Assembly: GCA_963787375.1 (NCBI GenBank)
Contig: CAWBCR010000028.1
Coordinates: 17,117 to 81,116, forward strand
Length of the DNA stretch: 64,000 nt
Reading direction: 5' to 3'
From: CAWBCR01 sp963787375
Lineage (GTDB): Bacteria; Chloroflexota; Anaerolineae; Aggregatilineales; UBA3940
Part shown: one piece after another, positions 40,077-53,326 of the stretch
How positions within the stretch are numbered: position 1 is the first letter of the stretch
How the letters are laid out: every line of letters begins with the position of its first letter
Program-made: the position numbers and the translations under genes
Notes under the pieces: generated by a model
What the model saw: only the letters and a program-made list of their open reading frames with translations
Databases searched by the model: none
Told to the model about the DNA's origin: nothing

Positions 40077-40174
40077 AGGGGTAACTCCCGGCTAACAACG
40101 GTCGTTCTTTTGCAGGCTATAACCCTCGTCTGGATGTTTCGTTGTTTTGCGCTCGGATCCCACATCCCTCAGAG

Positions 40175-40237
40175 TGTCGCCGCGGATTGGTCATCGCCAC
40201 TACCTGAAACGCGTTGGGGCGACTGGCCGGTCGCCCC
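40175..40237 (+). repeat. 62-bp repeat, copy 2
   Basis: TGTCGCCGCGGATTGGTCAT... TACCTGAAAC followed by the hairpin GGGGCGACTGGCCGGTCGCC. It is the second copy of the element at 39541-39603, in direct orientation on the other side of the small cNMP-domain gene. Confidence 0.7.
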
Positions 40238-40275
40238 ATCTTGTTCCTTTTCGATGCTTTTGATGCGTCGGCTGC

Positions 40276-41268
40276 TCACGCGCCAGGCACGACGATCCGC
40301 GCCGCGCCCGGAATCACCTGCGCGCTGACCGGCGTCTGGCCGATCTCCTCCCCGTCCAGCACCACTGTCTGCGGCGGGTCGGCCTCGACTGTCACCTCGC
40401 GGGCGTGCCAGTGCGGCAGCGGCTCGGCGGCGGTTTCCGGCGCGAGGTTCTGCGCCAGGATCGCGGCCATCTCCGCCAGGTCTGCCCGCCGCACCACCAC
40501 CACGTCGAACAGGCCGTCGGCCAGATCGATCTTCGGCACCAGCGAGATGCCTCCCATGCCGGTGTTGGCCGAGTTGGCGATGGTGCACACCAACCCTTCG
40601 GCTTCCACCTGCTGGCCGTCGAGCGTGAGGTGATAGCGCGACGGGTGTGGGTTGCTGAGGTTCTGCAGCGCCGACACCGCGTAAGCCAGCGGGCCGAGCA
40701 CGTCCTTCATTTCCGGCGGCACGCTGCGCATCATCTCCGCTTCCAGCCCGATGCCTGCCCGCAGGATGAAGTGCCGCTCGCCGACCCGTCCCATGTCCAC
40801 CGGGCGGACGCTGCTCGGCGCGCCACACACCAGCGCAGCGGCGGCGACCAGATTGCGCGGGATGCCCAGGTCGATGGACAGCACGTTGCCCGTCCCGCCG
40901 GGGAAGATGGCCATCGGCACGCCGCTGCCGATCAGCCCGCTGGCGACCTCCATCACGGTGCCGTCCCCGCCATACGCCGCGACCACGTCCGCGCCCGCTG
41001 CGGCGGCCTGCCGGGCCTGTTCGCGGGCGTCGCCGCTCTTCCGGGTGATCGACACGTCCCAATCGACGCCCGTTGCCCCGAACACTGCGTTGAGCGTCTG
41101 GAGGATCGGGCGGTTCTGCCCGGCGGAGGGGTTAATCACGACGTGCACCCGCTGGTAGGGGCTGGCCTGTTCGCGCGGCTGCTGCGCGCCCGGCCCGCTG
41201 AGCAGGCTGTTCAGCGTGTCGCGTATCGTTTCGGCCAGGGTCGCCACGTCACCGCTTGGGTGTTCCAT
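40276..41268 (-). CDS. Diacylglycerol/sphingosine kinase-like lipid kinase (YegS/DgkB type)
   Basis: 330 residues; GAGGAG about ten bases before ATG 41268. The DAGK catalytic signature is complete: VHVVINPSAGQNR, VVAAYGGDGTVMEVASGLI, MAIFPGGTGNVLSIDLGIP. The rest has TIANSANTGMGGISLVPKI and DGLFDVVVVRRADL, and a C-terminal VVLDGEEIGQTPVSAQVIPG. The family phosphorylates diacylglycerol or related lipids with ATP at the membrane face, in lipid recycling. It is not obviously linked to the formate dehydrogenase genes on either side, which read the opposite way. Confidence 0.9.
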   Translation of the reverse strand: MEHPSGDVATLAETIRDTLNSLLSGPGAQQPREQASPYQRVHVVINPSAGQNRPILQTLNAVFGATGVDWDVSITRKSGDAREQARQAAAAGADVVAAYGGDGTVMEVASGLIGSGVPMAIFPGGTGNVLSIDLGIPRNLVAAAALVCGAPSSVRPVDMGRVGERHFILRAGIGLEAEMMRSVPPEMKDVLGPLAYAVSALQNLSNPHPSRYHLTLDGQQVEAEGLVCTIANSANTGMGGISLVPKIDLADGLFDVVVVRRADLAEMAAILAQNLAPETAAEPLPHWHAREVTVEADPPQTVVLDGEEIGQTPVSAQVIPGAARIVVPGA

Positions 41269-41337
41269 AAGAGCATCTCCTCGTGCTGTCTTCAATCCAT
41301 CTACATATACGTCAATCGTCGCCCTGAGGATGCAGCG

Positions 41338-41385
41338 ATCTTCTCTGCGTCCTTTGCGCCTTCGCGGTGAAGATCTCCCTCTTTC
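41338..41385. repeat. CTCTGCGTCCTTTGCGCCTT dispersed repeat
   Basis: One copy of the unit seen twice at 6921-7012, ending in CGCGGTGAAG. It lies in the intergenic space upstream of the Cys-type formate dehydrogenase. Confidence 0.6.
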
Positions 41386-41465
41386 GTCTCCCCCGATACC
41401 GCAATCCCGACACGCATGATACAATTTAGATAAGGTTTCGCACGTCATGGTGAATGAGGGGGATC

Positions 41466-43640
41466 ATGATCGACTCTGACAGGGTCGTGTTGAGCACGTG
41501 CCCGTTCTGCGGCGTCGGCTGCCAGGTGAACCTGCACGTCAAGGACGACCACATCTACCGCGTTGATGCGCCCTTTGACACGGCCCCGAACTATGGGATG
41601 CTGTGCGTCAAGGGGCGTTTTGGCATCGACTACACCATGCACCCGTCGCGGCTGACCGTGCCGCTGATCCGCGAGAACGTCGACGAGCCGCGCAGCGTGC
41701 CGTCGAAATGGCGCGAGGCGTCATGGGACGAGGCGCTCGACCTCGTCGCTGACCGCCTCGCCGCGATTGTCGACCAGTATGGCGGCGACGCCATCGCCAC
41801 CTACGCCTGCGCCAAGTCGACCAACGAGGAGAACTACCTCTTTCAGAAGTTTGTCCGCGCCGTGCTGGGCACCAACAACGTCGACCACTGCGCGCGGCTG
41901 TGCCACGCCGGCAGCGTGACCGGCCTCCAGCTTGCCATCGGGTCCAGCGCCATGAGCAACTCGATTGCCGAGATGGAGCACCTCGATACGTTCATCGTCA
42001 CCGGCTCGAACACCACCGAGACGCACCCCGTGATCAGCAACTTCCTCAAGCGTGCGGTGCGCCAGAACGGCGCAAAGCTGATCGTCATCGACCCGCGCCA
42101 GATCGAGCTGACCGACTTCGCCACGCTGTGGCTGCGCCACAACGTCGGCACCGACGTGGCGCTGTGGCAGGCGATGGCCCACGTGGTCGTCGCCGAGAAG
42201 CTGTACAACCAGGACTTCATCGCCCGCCGCACCGAGGGCTTCGACACCTACGTCGAGTCGCTGGAGGAGTGCACCCCGGAGTGGGCCGAGCAGATCACTG
42301 GCGTGCCCGCCGAAGACATCCGGCAGGCGGCCCGCATGTACGCCACGGCGGGCGCGGCAGCCGTCTACTGGGGGATGGGCATCTCGCAGTCCTCGCATGG
42401 CACCGACAACACGCTGGCCGTCGCCAACCTGGCGCTGATGTGCGGGCACCTCGGTAAGCCGCAGACCGGCCTCAACCCGCTGCGCGGCCAGAACAACGTG
42501 CAGGGCTGCTCCGACAGCGGCGGCCTGCCCAACGTCTACACCGCCTATCAGCCCGTCACCGACGAGGCCGTGCGCCGCAAGTTCGAGCAGGAGTGGGGCG
42601 GCATCTCGCTCAGCCCGACCCCCGGCCTGACCGTCACCGAGATGGTCGACGGCGCGCTCGACGGCCAGATCAGGGCCATGTTTGTCATGGGCGAGAACCC
42701 GCTGATGAGCGAGCCGAACCTGTCGCACGCCCGCCACGCGCTGGAGCAGTTGGACTTCATCGTCTGCCAGGACATCTTCCTCAACGAGACCGGTGAGGTC
42801 GCCGACGTGATCCTGCCGGCGGTGTCATTCGCCGAGAAGGACGGCACCTTCACCAACTCCGACCGCCGCGTGCAGCGCGTCCGCACTGCGATCCCTGCGC
42901 CGGGCCAGGCCCGTCCCGACTGGCAGATCATCTGCGACATCGCCCGCCGTGTCGAGACGCGGCTGGGCTTTGCTGCCAGCGCCGGCTGGGATTACGCGCA
43001 TCCCTCCGACGTGTGGGAGGAGATGCGCCGGGTGACGCCCGACTTCTACGGCATCACCTACGAGCGCATCGACCGCGAGGGCGGCGTGCACTGGCCGTGC
43101 CCTGCGCTCGACCATCCCGGCACGCCCTACCTGTTCGAGGACACTTTCCCGCGCGGGCGCGGCAAATTCTGGGCGCTGGACTACGGCACGCTCAGCGAGC
43201 TGCCCGACCCGGAGTACCCCTTCGCGCTCTCGACCGGGCGCGTGCTGTACCACTGGCACGGCGGCACCATGACCCGCCGCTCGTCGCTGGACGCCATCTG
43301 GCCGGAGGCAGCAGTCGAGATGCACCCCGCTGATGCAGATCGCATGGACCTGCACACCGGGGACTGGGTGAAAGTCAGCTCCCGCCGGGGCGCGATCACC
43401 CTGCGCGCGCTGGTCACGGGCCGCTCGCCGGAGGGTGTGGTCTTCATCCCCTTCCACTTCGCTGAGGCCGCTGCCAACGTCCTCACCAACGACCTGATCG
43501 ACCCGCGTGCCAAGATCCCCGACTACAAGATATGCGGCGTGAAGGTCGAGAAGACCACCGCACCCACCGACCGTGAGGGGGCCGACGAGCCGCTCACCGA
43601 GCGTGGCGCTATCCAGGACCGCGCGCAGCAGATCCATTAG
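41466..43640 (+). CDS. Cysteine-type formate dehydrogenase catalytic subunit
   Basis: 724 residues; ATG 41466 follows GAGGGGG. It is a close paralogue of the protein at 37481-39556 over its whole length: STCPFCGVGC, NVDHCARLCHAGSVTGL, GTDNTLAVANLALMCG, NPLRGQNNVQGCSDSGG, GENPLMSEPNLSH and AEKDGTFTNSDRRVQ. Codon 146 (41901-41903) is TGC, Cys, where the paralogue has UGA. It should bind Mo or W bis-MGD and one 4Fe-4S cluster and convert formate to CO2. Both Cys and Sec enzymes are active in this family, Sec usually faster. The separate Fe-S and NuoE-F subunits upstream may serve both. Whether it is expressed with them is unknown, because two opposite genes intervene. Confidence 0.93.
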   Translation: MIDSDRVVLSTCPFCGVGCQVNLHVKDDHIYRVDAPFDTAPNYGMLCVKGRFGIDYTMHPSRLTVPLIRENVDEPRSVPSKWREASWDEALDLVADRLAAIVDQYGGDAIATYACAKSTNEENYLFQKFVRAVLGTNNVDHCARLCHAGSVTGLQLAIGSSAMSNSIAEMEHLDTFIVTGSNTTETHPVISNFLKRAVRQNGAKLIVIDPRQIELTDFATLWLRHNVGTDVALWQAMAHVVVAEKLYNQDFIARRTEGFDTYVESLEECTPEWAEQITGVPAEDIRQAARMYATAGAAAVYWGMGISQSSHGTDNTLAVANLALMCGHLGKPQTGLNPLRGQNNVQGCSDSGGLPNVYTAYQPVTDEAVRRKFEQEWGGISLSPTPGLTVTEMVDGALDGQIRAMFVMGENPLMSEPNLSHARHALEQLDFIVCQDIFLNETGEVADVILPAVSFAEKDGTFTNSDRRVQRVRTAIPAPGQARPDWQIICDIARRVETRLGFAASAGWDYAHPSDVWEEMRRVTPDFYGITYERIDREGGVHWPCPALDHPGTPYLFEDTFPRGRGKFWALDYGTLSELPDPEYPFALSTGRVLYHWHGGTMTRRSSLDAIWPEAAVEMHPADADRMDLHTGDWVKVSSRRGAITLRALVTGRSPEGVVFIPFHFAEAAANVLTNDLIDPRAKIPDYKICGVKVEKTTAPTDREGADEPLTERGAIQDRAQQIH

Positions 43641-43653
43641 GATTGATACCGTA

Positions 43654-43676
43654 GGGGCACTCCTCGTGGGTGCCCC
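43654..43676. terminator. Hairpin after the Cys-type formate dehydrogenase
   Basis: Seven-base arms GGGGCAC/GTGCCCC (43654-43660, 43670-43676). There is no T run, so terminator activity is uncertain; it may be another dispersed hairpin. Confidence 0.45.
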
Positions 43677-43702
43677 TCGCATTGATGAAGAGAGGCCGCC
43701 CC

Positions 43703-43909
43703 ATGAGCGACGCATCCCGCGATGACATCCGCAAGCTGCTGAAATCGTTTGGCATTCAGGCCGACGAGGCCATCATGGATTATCTGAGCCGTGCCCCCGG
43801 CGACGGTCCGCTGCTGCTGCGGGTGACGCTCGAAGATATCACCGACTACGGCGAGGACTCGCCGGACGACTGGCTGTACGTGGAGGTCGAGGGAGAAGTG
43901 CGCCGCTGA
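43703..43909 (+). CDS. Small hypothetical protein
   Basis: 68 residues; AGAGG upstream of ATG 43703. Acidic, soluble, beginning MSDASRDDIRKLLKSFGIQA and ending DSPDDWLYVEVEGEVRR. No family is recognised. It has its own ribosome site, a normal codon pattern for the region and a terminator after it, so it is likely real. Confidence 0.6.
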   Translation: MSDASRDDIRKLLKSFGIQADEAIMDYLSRAPGDGPLLLRVTLEDITDYGEDSPDDWLYVEVEGEVRR

Positions 43910-43916
43910 CAAAAGA

Positions 43917-43938
43917 GCCCGCCAATCGGCGGGCCTTT
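43917..43938 (+). terminator. Terminator after the small hypothetical gene
   Basis: GCCCGCC/GGCGGGC stem (43917-43923, 43928-43934), AATC loop, then CTTT. Confidence 0.65.
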
Positions 43939-43958
43939 CGATCCACATGCTTCTGTTT

Positions 43959-44516
43959 CTATGCCGTCGGCACCGCCTGCTGCATCGCCGCGACGATCCG
44001 CTGTGTGAGCCGGGTGTATTCGAGCGCCTGTTCGGGCGTCACCTGGACGCCCTGTTCGTGGCGGGCCATGTTGTGCAGCCCCTTCAGCTTGCTTAGCAGC
44101 GGCACGAGGTTCGGGCCCAGCGTGCCCGCTTCCTGCAGCAGCCGGATGATGCCCGTCAGCGACTTCGGCTCGGGTTGGCCGGTGGCGCGGGCGGCGTCGC
44201 GCATGTTCTCTTCAAGGTCTCTCCACGCGTCCATCACCATCCCGCGCGGCGAGATTCGCGCCATATCCTGCACCTGGCTTGTGTTCCACGCCAACTCTGA
44301 CGGCATCTCCGGCAGGCCGGCGGCGTCCGCGCCGGTCTCCAGCGCGTTCAGTTCTGCGCCAAACTGGAGCTGAACGTCGCCTACTTTGAGGTTTGTCAGC
44401 CGTGGCAGCAGGTCGAGGATCGCCTTGCGCAGGATGATGACCACCAGCAGGATGGTGATCGGCCAGCTAAGCGCCTGTATCACCGCCGCCACAAAAGTCA
44501 GCGTATCCATCAGCAT
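43959..44516 (-). CDS. Membrane-anchored hypothetical protein
   Basis: 185 residues (an internal ATG two codons later is also possible). One N-terminal membrane helix (ALSWPITILLVVIILRKAIL) is followed by an amphipathic soluble domain with VGDVQLQFGAELNALETG. The helical C-terminal part includes LLSKLKGLHNMARHEQGVQV. The last part resembles small HEPN-like or DUF4145-like helical domains in pattern only. No function is assigned. It precedes nothing on its strand and follows the peptidase gene by about 27 bp. Confidence 0.6.
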   Translation of the reverse strand: MLMDTLTFVAAVIQALSWPITILLVVIILRKAILDLLPRLTNLKVGDVQLQFGAELNALETGADAAGLPEMPSELAWNTSQVQDMARISPRGMVMDAWRDLEENMRDAARATGQPEPKSLTGIIRLLQEAGTLGPNLVPLLSKLKGLHNMARHEQGVQVTPEQALEYTRLTQRIVAAMQQAVPTA

Positions 44517-44543
44517 CCCCTTTCGTTCGTCGTCTGCCCGCTG

Positions 44544-45767
44544 TCAGCCGGATGCGGCAGCCGCATCCATCTCGCACATGAAGGCCCAGGTCAGCGCGTA
44601 GGCGCGCGCCATCACCTCGCGCTTCATCTTATCCGGCGTGTCATCGGTGCGGTGCCAGTACAGTTCCGGCCCGCTGTAGCCGAAGCCGGTCCCGTCCGGC
44701 CCGATGCCGATCAACGTGATCGCCGGGATGCCCACCCGCAGCGCGTCGGCCATCTCGGTGTGCCCCCCGGTGACCTTCGTGGCGTGCGCCTGCCACTCCG
44801 GGTGCTCGTCCGCCAGCCGCTCCACCAGCGCGACCATCTGCGGGCTGGCCCGGTAGCCGAACAGCGGGATGATCACCTCGCGCTCCAGCCAGGCCGGGCC
44901 GTCGCGCCCCAGCATCTCGAACACCAGCGCCCGCGGATCGCGCATCTCGGCCCGGTGCCGGGTTAAGAAGTCGATTGCGCCGTAGTGCTTCACTTCCTCG
45001 CAGCCGGTGTTCACCAGCCACACGCGCGTGTGCCGCAGCGGCTGGTCGACCAGCGCGCGGGCCAGCGTCAGCACCATCCCGGCACCGCTGGCGTTGTCGT
45101 TCGCGCCGGGCGTGTAGGGAGTCAGCTCGGCCTGCAGGCACACCGCCGCCAGCACCACCGCGCACACGGCGCTCTCGGCGCTTGCCGGCCAGATCCACCC
45201 CCAGTGTGTCGCAGCCCCCACCGCGTACAGCACAACCTGCGCGCAGAACGAGAAGAAGATGATCGGCGTCGCGACGCGCCACGCGTCAACCCAGCCCACC
45301 GACTTGAAGATCAGCGGTGTGCGGTTGGTGTCGATGTGGCCGATCAGGATCAGGTCCTGCCGGTGCTCGGCCTGCGCCGGCACCCTCGCTACGACGTTCT
45401 GACTGCTTCCTTTGGCGATCAGCCGCCGCAGCGGGTTATTGTGGAATAGCAGCTCCATGATCTCCGAGTACAGCGCCACCGCTGCGATCAGCGCTGCGGC
45501 GATGGCACTGATCGCGCCGCCCAGTGGGTAGATGGCGAACGACACCAGCATCGACACGGCCACCAGCACGTGAATCTGGTAGCCCGACCGCGCGCTGGTG
45601 AACGTTTCGACCTGCGGGGCAAGCTCCAACCCATCCAGCACCCCCCGGCAGTACTCGGCCCCCTGCCGTTCCTGCTCGGTCGTCGAGCCGCGCGGGCCGA
45701 TGTGGCCGGCCAATCCGCAGATGTGCTCGTACCAGATCGCTACGTAATCGTCGCTGACGACGCTCAT
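44544..45767 (-). CDS. Membrane-associated M28 family metallopeptidase
   Basis: 407 residues. Zinc ligands typical of M28 aminopeptidases are present: His in LILIGHIDTNR, Asp in PGANDNASGAGM, Glu-Glu in NTGCEEVKHYGA, and a late His in LYWHRTDDTPDKM. A block of four or five hydrophobic helices lies between residues 60 and 220, splitting the catalytic domain. The first ligand is at about residue 150 and the next at 230. Such membrane-inserted M28 proteins are found in bacteria but are less studied. The substrate is probably a peptide or peptide-like compound near the membrane. There is no signal peptide. Confidence 0.8.
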   Translation of the reverse strand: MSVVSDDYVAIWYEHICGLAGHIGPRGSTTEQERQGAEYCRGVLDGLELAPQVETFTSARSGYQIHVLVAVSMLVSFAIYPLGGAISAIAAALIAAVALYSEIMELLFHNNPLRRLIAKGSSQNVVARVPAQAEHRQDLILIGHIDTNRTPLIFKSVGWVDAWRVATPIIFFSFCAQVVLYAVGAATHWGWIWPASAESAVCAVVLAAVCLQAELTPYTPGANDNASGAGMVLTLARALVDQPLRHTRVWLVNTGCEEVKHYGAIDFLTRHRAEMRDPRALVFEMLGRDGPAWLEREVIIPLFGYRASPQMVALVERLADEHPEWQAHATKVTGGHTEMADALRVGIPAITLIGIGPDGTGFGYSGPELYWHRTDDTPDKMKREVMARAYALTWAFMCEMDAAAASG

Positions 45768-45776
45768 CGCTGGTGA

Positions 45777-46473
45777 TTACGGCGCGGTTGCTGTCAGGTT
45801 GTTAAAGTGCACCTCGGTCGCTGTGTCCTCAAAGGTGGTGGCTGTCAGCGCCAGGTCGCCCGACGTGTACGTGCTGTCGGTGCCGGTGGCGACCTGCGTG
45901 CCATTCACGTACAGTGTGAGCTGGCTGCCCTGACACACAGCCTTCAGGTGGTTGGTGGCGTTGCCCTGGTTGACGACGCTCGAACTCCGTCCAGTCGACA
46001 ACATATGTGAACGAGCCGCCGGTCGTCTTGGAGATCGAGTAGTAGCCGTCGCCTGACACACGCAGGTAGTAGCCGTCGTCGTTGGATTGGATGCGGCAGC
46101 CGATACCGTAAGCGTTGTTGTTGTTCGAGGCGGCGGAAATCTGTGTCGCGTCGACTTCAACCGACGTGTCGGTAAAGGACCGGTTCGCCACGCCCCACAT
46201 CGTGCTGCCGTTCGTCGTCGAGATGACGAAGTAGCTGCCATCCTTGTAGCCGACGCTGCCTTCCTGGTAGTCGCCCACTTCCCAGCCGGAGGCGGGATCG
46301 CTGAAATCGTCCTGCAGCAGGACGTTGGAGGGCGGCGGCGCGACGACGCCGCTGATGGCGGTGGGCTGCCCGCCCAGCGCGGTGCCCGTCAGGTTGCTGA
46401 GCGAGCCGCACGTGCACGCAACGGCTGCCAGCGCTAGCGCGAACCCGGCAGTGTAGAGCCATTTCCTTTGCAT
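45777..46473 (-). CDS. Lectin-fold lipoprotein (one frame change)
   Basis: About 230 residues after repairing one frame change near 45985. The N-terminus MQRKWLYTAGFALALAAVAC is a lipoprotein-type signal. The rest has the strand pattern of a concanavalin-A-like jelly roll as in LamG or DUF1080: LLQDDFSDPASGWEVGD, YYLRVSGDGYYSISKTT, HLKAVCQGSQLTLYVNGTQV, then VHFNNLTATAP. Such domains bind sugars or form part of surface proteins. The ligand is unknown. Confidence 0.7.
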
Positions 46474-46600
46474 GACCTCTTAATCCTTTCCATTAGATGT
46501 CCGCTAAACCGTCGGATCGCCAATGCGGCAATTCATCGTAAAACTGGCCTATTGTAGTTTCGGCCTTTGAAAAATGAAAGTTGGCTGATAGAGCCACATT

Positions 46601-47359
46601 TCAACCGCCCGCCAGCCCGCCACCATCCACCACCAGTGCCGCGCCGGTGACGTAGCTGGAGGCGTCGCTGGCCAGGAACAGTGCCGCCTGCGCGATCTCC
46701 TCCGGCGTGCCGATCCGCCCCAGCGGTCGGCCTGCAGACTGCGCCAGGAAAGTCCCTTCTGATTGGCCAAGCTGGCGGGCTTCCTCGCGCAGCATAGGGG
46801 TGTCGGTGTCACCGGGGCACAGGCAGTTGACACGGATGCGGTGCGGTCCCATGTCGATGGCCGTGGCCCGTGTGAGCTGCACTACCGCGCCTTTGCTGGC
46901 GCAGTAGGCGGCGGCGTTCGGACCGCCCACCAGCCCCCAGCCGGACGAGATGTTGACGATGCTGCCCCCGCCCGCCGCCTGCATCACCGGGATGGCCGCG
47001 CGGCACATCAGGTACACCGATTTGGCGTTGACATCCATCACGCGGTCCCAGTCCGCCTCGTCCAGGTCCAGCACCGAGCGCCGCACGATAATCCCGGCGG
47101 CGTTCACCAGGATGTCGAGCCCGCCAAACGCCTCGACGGTCCGCGCGACGGCCTGCGTGCAGTCGGCGGCGCGGGTCACGTCGCACGCCACGAACAGCGC
47201 CCTCCCGCCGATCTCGTGGGCGGCGGCCTCGCCGCGCGCCGTGTCCAGGTCGGCCAGCGCGACGGCTGCGCCTTCCTGTGCGAACGCCTGCGCAATCGCC
47301 TGCCCGATACCGGAGGCGGCCCCGCTGATCAGCGCGCGTTTGCCACTCAGAGATGGCAT
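46601..47359 (-). CDS. SDR-family NAD(P)-dependent dehydrogenase
   Basis: 252 residues; AAGGAG before the ATG. Classical SDR features: SGAASGIGQAIAQAFA glycine motif, DLDTARG where Asp suggests NAD preference, NAAGI, Ser in SIVNISSGWG, catalytic YCASKG, and the VDGGGLAGG C-terminus. It catalyses reversible oxidation of an alcohol or sugar; the substrate is not evident. It reads alone, next to the tRNA genes. Confidence 0.9.
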   Translation of the reverse strand: MPSLSGKRALISGAASGIGQAIAQAFAQEGAAVALADLDTARGEAAAHEIGGRALFVACDVTRAADCTQAVARTVEAFGGLDILVNAAGIIVRRSVLDLDEADWDRVMDVNAKSVYLMCRAAIPVMQAAGGGSIVNISSGWGLVGGPNAAAYCASKGAVVQLTRATAIDMGPHRIRVNCLCPGDTDTPMLREEARQLGQSEGTFLAQSAGRPLGRIGTPEEIAQAALFLASDASSYVTGAALVVDGGGLAGG

Positions 47360-47452
47360 GTTGATCTCCTTGATGATGGGATGAGCTTCTCTTTAGGATA
47401 GCCGAATCGCGGCCAATGGGAAAAGAAAAAGCCCCATTTCTGGGGCGTTTCG

Positions 47453-47514
47453 ATGGGTCGGCAGGTCCGGATGTCTGCATCCGCCGAACCTGCGACCAAC
47501 GGGTTATGACTGGC
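47453..47514 (-). pseudogene. Decayed tRNA-Met copy
   Basis: Contains an exact 16-base match (CGAACCTGCGACCAAC) and a nearby GGTTATGA match to the intact tRNA at 47522-47593. The 5' half and part of the T-arm are replaced. It ends a few bases before the functional gene, as expected for a tandem duplicate that lost function. Confidence 0.65.
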
Positions 47515-47521
47515 TTTTCGA

Positions 47522-47593
47522 TGGGCCCGGCAGGATTCGAACCTGCGACCAACCGGTTATGAGCCGGCCGCTCTGCCGCTGAGCTACGGGCCC
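47522..47593 (-). tRNA. tRNA-Met (CAU)
   Basis: 72-base cloverleaf with GGGCCCG acceptor and anticodon loop CTCATAA, anticodon CAU. It reads best as elongator Met; a lysidine-modified tRNA-Ile cannot be excluded. The 5' end lacks the C1 mismatch typical of initiator tRNA. Confidence 0.9.
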
Positions 47594-47628
47594 TGAGATG
47601 GATGTATCGAGCGTAGGCTGGCTTCGAG

Positions 47629-47699
47629 AGCGGGCAACGGGATTCGAACCCGTAACAACAGCTTGGAAGGCTGATGTGTTACCATTACACTATGCCCGC
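47629..47699 (-). tRNA. tRNA-Gly (UCC)
   Basis: 71-base cloverleaf with acceptor GCGGGCA and anticodon loop CTTCCAA, giving UCC. The discriminator base is U, as usual for glycine. Confidence 0.93.
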
Positions 47700-47800
47700 T
47701 GGATAGGTGCATTGTACCGTTTATCGCTGGGTGCGGCAAGAGAGTTTTGCGGCGGCGCGCCTGCCTCCCGACGAACTTGGGATTTTCCTCAAAAAAGCCC

Positions 47801-47829
47801 TTGCGGACTTTTGAGAGACATGCTATACT
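47801..47829 (+). promoter_or_regulatory. rrn promoter
   Basis: TTGCGG (47801-47806), 17 bases, TATACT (47824-47829). It lies about 330 bp upstream of the 16S gene. The leader between them holds hairpin-like G/C repeats and no gene. Confidence 0.6.
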
Positions 47830-48156
47830 GTTCGTAGTTCGGGAGGAAACTCCTGAACGACAACCTGAACAACTGGAGGTGAGCGGAAAAGGACAAGACA
47901 GGATCGCTGAGCACGTAAAAGCGAAGTCTTCCCCGCTCGCCGTCGACAGCAGAAAGGTCGGCGGTTTTTGTTTCCCGGCAGGGAGACAGAAGGCCTCCGA
48001 GCAATCAGCGATGCTGATTGCCCTGCACCTTAACAATCGCAGAGGTGACAGATGAAGTCACGTGAAGCGTGCAAAGAGACCCCGCAAGAAGAAACAGTGC
48101 CAGGGCGAACGAGTAGTAAGGAACACAGCCTTCGAGGAATCGAGGGTTAAGCAGTA

Positions 48157-49668
<1,512 letters not shown>

Positions 49669-49852
49669 TAGGGAGCAAGGTCCTGAGAAGGACCCACTCC
49701 CGGCGCTCTTTTCGGAGAGGGCCAGCACTGGCGCTGGGGGGTCTGGCGCGTGGAAGGTGAGGACATCTGTCATCTCTGGGGTTGTTAAGGGCAACACAGC
49801 ACCTTATCAAGACAGCCAAGACCAGCCGTTAGCTAAGAGCTAACAGCTATCC

Positions 49853-49926
49853 GGGCCTGTAGCTCAGCCGGTTAGAGCATCCCTCTGATAAGGGGAAGGT
49901 CACTAGTTCGAGTCTAGTCAGGCCCA
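49853..49926 (+). tRNA. tRNA-Ile (GAU) in the rRNA spacer
   Basis: 74-base cloverleaf, GGGCCTG acceptor, anticodon loop CTGATAA giving GAU. It is the only tRNA in the 16S-23S spacer; the usual tRNA-Ala was not found. The remaining spacer has a 10-base inverted repeat (49946-49955 with 49981-49990), likely a processing stem. Confidence 0.95.
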
Positions 49927-50138
49927 CTCTGAAGGCTAATAGCGGACAGCCTATGGCGTATAGCGAAGAAAGCTAGACGGCATAGGCTGTGGGCTATGAG
50001 CGGGGCGAGAGCCCCGGCGAGGCTTACGGGGCAGGAGGTTCAAGGCCTTCTGCGGAGTACCTTACCAATCGAATAGGAAGAAAGCGCATCAACCAAACGA
50101 AGAGAACGCGTCGAAGACAAGCGCGGTCTCCGCATGAC

Positions 50139-53072
<2,934 letters not shown>

Positions 53073-53149
53073 TGCGGAGACCAAGCCGGTCTGCGGCGCG
53101 TGGTAGTATGATGGCCTTCTTCCTATTCGAGCGACAGCTCAAACAGGTC

Positions 53150-53270
53150 TTCTGGTGATTAGAGCGGCGGAGGCACACCCGGTCCCATCTCGAACCCGGT
53201 CGTTAAGCCCGCCAGCGCCGATGGTACTGCCGGGGTAGCCCGGTGGGAGCGTAGGCCATTGCCAGGAGAC
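53150..53270 (+). rRNA. rrf: 5S ribosomal RNA
   Basis: About 120 bases with the CCCATCTCGAACCCGGTCGT segment typical of 5S loop B/C, and pairing ends TCTGGTGA/TTGCCAGGA. It lies 77 bp after the 23S gene. Confidence 0.93.
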
Positions 53271-53289
53271 CTTTTTGCTTGCCTCATTG

Positions 53290-53321
53290 ACAGGGCATCC
53301 CTTGTGGGTACCCTGTTTGTT
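53290..53321 (+). terminator. rrn terminator
   Basis: ACAGGGC...ACCCTGT imperfect stem followed by TTGTTT, just before the convergent permease genes. Confidence 0.6.
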
Positions 53322-53326
53322 TACCC

